Shown here in pieces: positions 4,940 to 7,973 of a DNA stretch of 7,973 bases. Source of the DNA: GCA-2708415 sp964351905 (GTDB lineage Bacteria > Pseudomonadota > Alphaproteobacteria > Micavibrionales > Micavibrionaceae); assembly GCA_964351905.1 (NCBI GenBank), contig CAYGPG010000048.1, positions 1-7,973 of the forward strand, written 5' to 3'. Position numbers and translations under genes: made by a program. How positions within the stretch are numbered: the first letter of the stretch is position 1; every line of letters starts with the position of its first letter. Below the pieces are notes generated by a model. It had not been told where the DNA came from. It saw only the letters and a program-made list of their open reading frames with translations, and did not search any database.

Positions 4940-6205
4940 ATGAAAATGTCTAAAGGTAAAATCGTACTCGCATATTCAGGTGGTCTGGATACGTCTGTTA
5001 TTTTGAAATGGTTCATCGAAGAAGGTTATGACGTCGTCGCCTATATCGCCGATATAGGTCAGGATGAAGACCTTGAAGCTGCACGTCAAAAAGCAACTGA
5101 TATTGGTGCTTGCGCCGTTTATGTTGAAGACATGAAGGAAGAATTTGTATCTGATTACATCTTCCCTGTGATTAAATCACAAGCCATTTATGAAGGTCGT
5201 TATTTGCTCGGTACTTCTGTTGCGCGTCCGCTTATTTCAAAACGTCAAATTGAAATTGCAGAGAAAGAAAACGCACAATTTGTCTCCCACGGCGCCACAG
5301 GAAAAGGAAATGATCAGGTTCGTTTTGAGCTTTCTTATTATGCGCTAAACCCAGAAATCAAAGTGCTTGCTCCTTGGAAAATGGAAGAATTTTTGACACG
5401 CTTTCAAGGGCGTACCGATATGCTCAATTATGCAGATCAACATGGTATTCCTGTGAAGGCGTCACGTTCTAAACCTTATTCAGAAGATGATAACTTACTG
5501 CATATTTCACATGAGGCGGGTATTTTGGAAGATCCAAATGCACCCTGCGCCGAAGATGTTTATTCCCGTACCTCGTCGATCAACGATGCCCCTAATGAAG
5601 CGGATATAATCACCATCACATTTAACCAAGGTATTCCTGTTAAAGTTCAAAACGCCAAAGATTCTTCAAGCACTGCTGTCACAGGCGCATTGAAAATTTT
5701 TGAATATCTAAATGAGCTCGGCACGAAACACGGCATTGGTCGTTTGGACATGGTTGAAAACCGTTTTGTAGGTATTAAATCGCGCGGTGTTTATGAAACA
5801 CCCGGCGGTGAAATTCTTTATAAAGCGCACCGTGACCTTGAAGGCTTAACCATGGATCGTGAAGTCATGAAAATACGTGATCGTTTGTCTTTAGATTTGG
5901 CGCATTTGGTTTATAACGGTTTTTGGTTCTCACCAGAATTTGATTTGATCATGACCACAATGAATAAAGCGCAAGAAACGACAAACGGCGAAGTGCAAAT
6001 TCAATTGCTCAAAGGCATGGCCTACCCATTGGCGCGTAAATCACCAAACGCGCTCTATGATCCCGTTCAATCTTCTATGGATGAAGAAGGCGGATATGAT
6101 CAAAAAGACGCCGATGGCTTTATTAAAATCAACGCCGTGCGTTTGAAAAATAACACCCGCGTTTCTGGCGTAGCCAATACAGCCAAAACAAAAAAAGCGG
6201 CTTAA
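4940..6205 (+). CDS. argG: Argininosuccinate synthase
   Basis: ArgG joins citrulline and aspartate with ATP to form argininosuccinate. Three ATG codons are possible (4934, 4940, 4946). 4940 is preferred because GAAGGG (4925-4930) is then 9 bases upstream, and it gives the usual short lead-in before KIVLAYSGGLDTS; 4934 is a close alternative. At about 421 aa the size is normal. Visible are the ATP PP-loop AYSGGLDTS (11-19), YEGRYLLGTSVARP (84-97), GATGKGNDQVRFE (118-130), and later HISHEAGILEDP, SRTSSINDAP and YETPGGEIL. The C-terminus ends in a short Lys/Ala-rich tail. It is the last gene of the plus-strand cluster, with no argH beside it, and is separated from argF by a structured gap, so it may have some independent control. 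Confidence 0.95.
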   Translation: MKMSKGKIVLAYSGGLDTSVILKWFIEEGYDVVAYIADIGQDEDLEAARQKATDIGACAVYVEDMKEEFVSDYIFPVIKSQAIYEGRYLLGTSVARPLISKRQIEIAEKENAQFVSHGATGKGNDQVRFELSYYALNPEIKVLAPWKMEEFLTRFQGRTDMLNYADQHGIPVKASRSKPYSEDDNLLHISHEAGILEDPNAPCAEDVYSRTSSINDAPNEADIITITFNQGIPVKVQNAKDSSSTAVTGALKIFEYLNELGTKHGIGRLDMVENRFVGIKSRGVYETPGGEILYKAHRDLEGLTMDREVMKIRDRLSLDLAHLVYNGFWFSPEFDLIMTTMNKAQETTNGEVQIQLLKGMAYPLARKSPNALYDPVQSSMDEEGGYDQKDADGFIKINAVRLKNNTRVSGVANTAKTKKAA

Positions 6206-6219
6206 TTGCCACTTTTTTA
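6191..6219. terminator. Rho-independent terminator, probably bidirectional
   Basis: AAAAAAG (6191-6197) pairs with CTTTTTT (6212-6218), and GGC (6199-6201) with GCC (6208-6210), with one C-A mismatch between and loop TTAATT. The A-run on one side and T-run on the other let it end transcription in both directions. It sits between convergent genes. The argG stop codon (6203-6205) lies in the loop region, so the stem overlaps the last codons of argG. Confidence 0.8.
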
Positions 6220-6238
6220 ATCATTAGTATATAAGTTA

Positions 6239-7900
6239 TTATTGAATGTGATAACGTTTCAGTCCAACTTGGAACTGTTGTGTACTGCCTCCTAAAGTAT
6301 AAGAGCTTTCTAAACCACGTAACAAATCTACCTGACCTTGCGAAAAAGATCTTTGCATTTGCTTCAAATCTGCAGCCTCTTTCCCTACAAGGGTTACAGT
6401 CATGCTTGCACTATCAGGATCGGCAAAATTTTGAGGATTAAACCCTAGTTCTTGAAGCCTGCTCGATACTTGTTTAGAAAACTCTCCTAATCTTTGGGCA
6501 TGGATATAAGCTCGAGATTGTCCGTCCGATAAAACATCATTACTCCACAATTCACTATTATATATAAAATAATTTTTATTATAATTATCTCTCAACTGCG
6601 CAAGTCGACCAAGTTGATCATCACCTTTAACACGAATAGTAAGCTCTCCCATTTCTACGCTATTTTGAATTGTGGCATTCACACCTAAAGATTTTAATCG
6701 GCTTATGATATGGTCTGGTGATACTTCAGAGCCAATTGAACTGAATGGGATACGGGAAATATTTGCTTTTGACCTTATTAATGCACCCTGCCATAAACTT
6801 GTATTTAGAATATACTTATCTGTTAAATGGTGGCTCACACCCACTGCCTGCTGGTAAGGTTGTCCAACACTACCTTCGTTAGTAGAGGCTTTAGCATTTG
6901 AATCACTTAGTTGTACATGTTCTGCAGCTTGCTGAACAACAGGTATTGTTTGTGGTATTATAGTTGCTTGATCCTGCCCTATTGCTCTTTGTACCAATAA
7001 TGCTGGTACCAAACCTTGTGTTAACGACATTTTTGCTATGCCATCCCGTAGAAGTTCAGAAGTTGTATCTCCATAAGAATGCTTACTACCGTGCCCATCA
7101 AAAACAGATGTAATAAAAGATTTATTTTTATCAAGATGCGTAACAGTAACTGATAAATTATCACTTTTAAAATCACTTCCTTTTACTGCAACCCCTATTC
7201 TTTTTGCTTCTTCAACAAGATAATAGGCAACTAATTGAGGATTAAACTCAGGATTTTCAGCCGCCTGTTGAATAACAGACAAAATTTGATCTTCATTTAA
7301 AGTATCTTCTTTTTCATCATGAACACCATCGCTCATGACAACAACAAAACAACGATCTGAATTAAATTTGTCTTCAGAAAAAGTAAAATCGACAATATCA
7401 GGATTTCTTTTTGAACCAGAAAATTGTCGATCGCCAAAACCAGCACCAACTTGTATTCCACCATGTACATTATTACGCTCATCAACTAAATAATTACGAA
7501 ATCCGTATTTATCGTGATGGAAAGCATTACCACCATTTGCGTTAATTTCATCTGCTAAAGCTTCAGCACTGTGATCCTTAGTAATTTTTTTTATATGCCA
7601 TTGACCATCTGTAGTTTGGCCAACTAAAAATGCAGGACTATCTCCTAAATGTGCTGCTGTGACTTTAAGGCCCGGTGTTGTAATAACAACAGTACCTGTG
7701 GACCCATGATCTATGTGCTCTTGTGTTTTTTTCTGACCAGCATTAAAAAAATTCTCTAAAAATTGCCTAGCTTGGCTAGGGTCTTTTATTTGAGGAATAA
7801 GTCCACCAAATACGCGATCTTGCTGAGGGGAGGGATCAGTTAGATATTTTCCATCTCCCACTCCTACGTCTAATGCTAAACTGATATTATATATATTCAT
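6239..7900 (-). CDS. PP2C-like protein with permuted motifs and a repeated C-terminal region
   Basis: A 553-aa soluble protein with no signal peptide or membrane segment. The N-terminal part (about 1-290) carries PP2C (PPM) Ser/Thr phosphatase motifs: QQDR (26-29), GSTGT (66-70), HLGDSPAFL (84-92), KDHSAE (108-113), GFGD (154-157), VVMSDGVHD (187-195) and SDNLSVTV (246-253). The metal-binding DGHG motif, normally near the N-terminus before GST, appears instead at 268-271 in ITSVFDGHGSKH, after the last conventional strand. The metal-binding Asp candidates (29 or nearby, 191, 195, 247, 268) are present, so activity is possible but unproven. A Gln/Ser-rich linker (about 305-360) joins a C-terminal half with two related units of about 80 residues. 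The start is fixed by an in-frame TAA (7910-7912) four codons upstream; there is no Shine-Dalgarno. Codons are more A/T-rich than in the arg genes, which hints at later acquisition. Biological role is unknown. Confidence 0.8.
   Translation of the reverse strand: MNIYNISLALDVGVGDGKYLTDPSPQQDRVFGGLIPQIKDPSQARQFLENFFNAGQKKTQEHIDHGSTGTVVITTPGLKVTAAHLGDSPAFLVGQTTDGQWHIKKITKDHSAEALADEINANGGNAFHHDKYGFRNYLVDERNNVHGGIQVGAGFGDRQFSGSKRNPDIVDFTFSEDKFNSDRCFVVVMSDGVHDEKEDTLNEDQILSVIQQAAENPEFNPQLVAYYLVEEAKRIGVAVKGSDFKSDNLSVTVTHLDKNKSFITSVFDGHGSKHSYGDTTSELLRDGIAKMSLTQGLVPALLVQRAIGQDQATIIPQTIPVVQQAAEHVQLSDSNAKASTNEGSVGQPYQQAVGVSHHLTDKYILNTSLWQGALIRSKANISRIPFSSIGSEVSPDHIISRLKSLGVNATIQNSVEMGELTIRVKGDDQLGRLAQLRDNYNKNYFIYNSELWSNDVLSDGQSRAYIHAQRLGEFSKQVSSRLQELGFNPQNFADPDSASMTVTLVGKEAADLKQMQRSFSQGQVDLLRGLESSYTLGGSTQQFQVGLKRYHIQ
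6326..6814 (-). repeat. Two tandem ~80-residue protein repeats in the PP2C-like gene
   Basis: Residues about 363-444 and 445-525 align as two diverged copies. Shared landmarks are YILNTSLW / FIYNSELW at the start, SRLKSLGVN / SRLQELGFN in the middle, a beta-type strand GELTIRVKG / ASMTVTLVG, and a closing helix with LAQLRDNY / LKQMQRSF. The pattern suggests an alpha/beta fold duplicated within the gene. I do not recognise the domain; it may mediate binding or oligomerisation. Confidence 0.6.
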
Positions 7901-7911
7901 AGGTAAGTCTT

Positions 7912-7941
7912 ATTTTATTATTTCACTGCTCATTAAAGCAA
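7912..7941 (-). promoter_or_regulatory. Putative promoter of the PP2C-like gene
   Basis: Read on the minus strand, TTGCTT (7941-7936) and TAAAAT (7917-7912) are spaced by 18 bp; the -10 matches five of six positions and the -35 is weak. The predicted start, near 7905, lies only about five bases before the ATG at 7900, which would explain the missing ribosome-binding site. It is predicted by eye. Confidence 0.4.
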
Positions 7942-7944
7942 AAT

Positions 7945-7958
7945 AGTGTTAAAACACT
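7945..7958. promoter_or_regulatory. Palindrome upstream of the PP2C-like gene
   Basis: AGTGTT (7945-7950) and AACACT (7953-7958) form a perfect 6+2+6 palindrome just upstream of the putative -35 hexamer. Its size and place fit a binding site for a dimeric regulator, most simply an activator. There is no T-run, so it is unlikely to be a terminator. The regulator is unknown. Confidence 0.4.
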
Positions 7959-7973
7959 CTTAAATTACAATAT

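Overview
The window looks like a chromosomal segment of an alphaproteobacterium with moderate to low G+C. The first gene is a YejE-type oligopeptide/microcin C transporter permease with typical alphaproteobacterial sequence. The arginine proteins are of proteobacterial type, and the non-coding DNA carries palindromic repeats like those scattered through many alphaproteobacterial genomes. Genus cannot be fixed by eye.

Layout. Positions 1-551 hold the 3' part of yejE. Positions 552-676 hold a cloverleaf-like inverted-repeat element and then a sigma70-like promoter. Positions 677-852 form a regulatory leader. It encodes a 14-residue peptide with five consecutive arginine codons, followed by mutually exclusive pairings and a terminator-like hairpin. 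Positions 853-6205 are an arginine biosynthesis cluster, argC-argB-argD-argF-argG, all on the plus strand and tightly packed except for an 106-bp structured gap before argG. A terminator that can work in both directions covers the end of argG. Positions 6239-7900 carry a convergent, visibly more A/T-rich gene for a 553-residue PP2C-like protein. Its phosphatase motifs appear in permuted order, and its C-terminal half holds two copies of an unrecognised repeat.

How the genes work together. ArgB phosphorylates N-acetylglutamate, ArgC reduces it to the semialdehyde, ArgD transaminates it to N-acetylornithine, ArgF turns ornithine into citrulline, and ArgG makes argininosuccinate. The acetylation and deacetylation steps (argA/argJ, argE) and argH are not in the window. 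The leader suggests that the operon senses arginine through charged tRNA-Arg and ribosome stalling, instead of or in addition to an ArgR-type repressor; no ArgR box was recognised.

The main points for a second look are the Arg5 leader peptide and attenuator, a G/C-rich palindromic element that is translated inside argC, and the permuted PP2C-like protein with its repeated tail.
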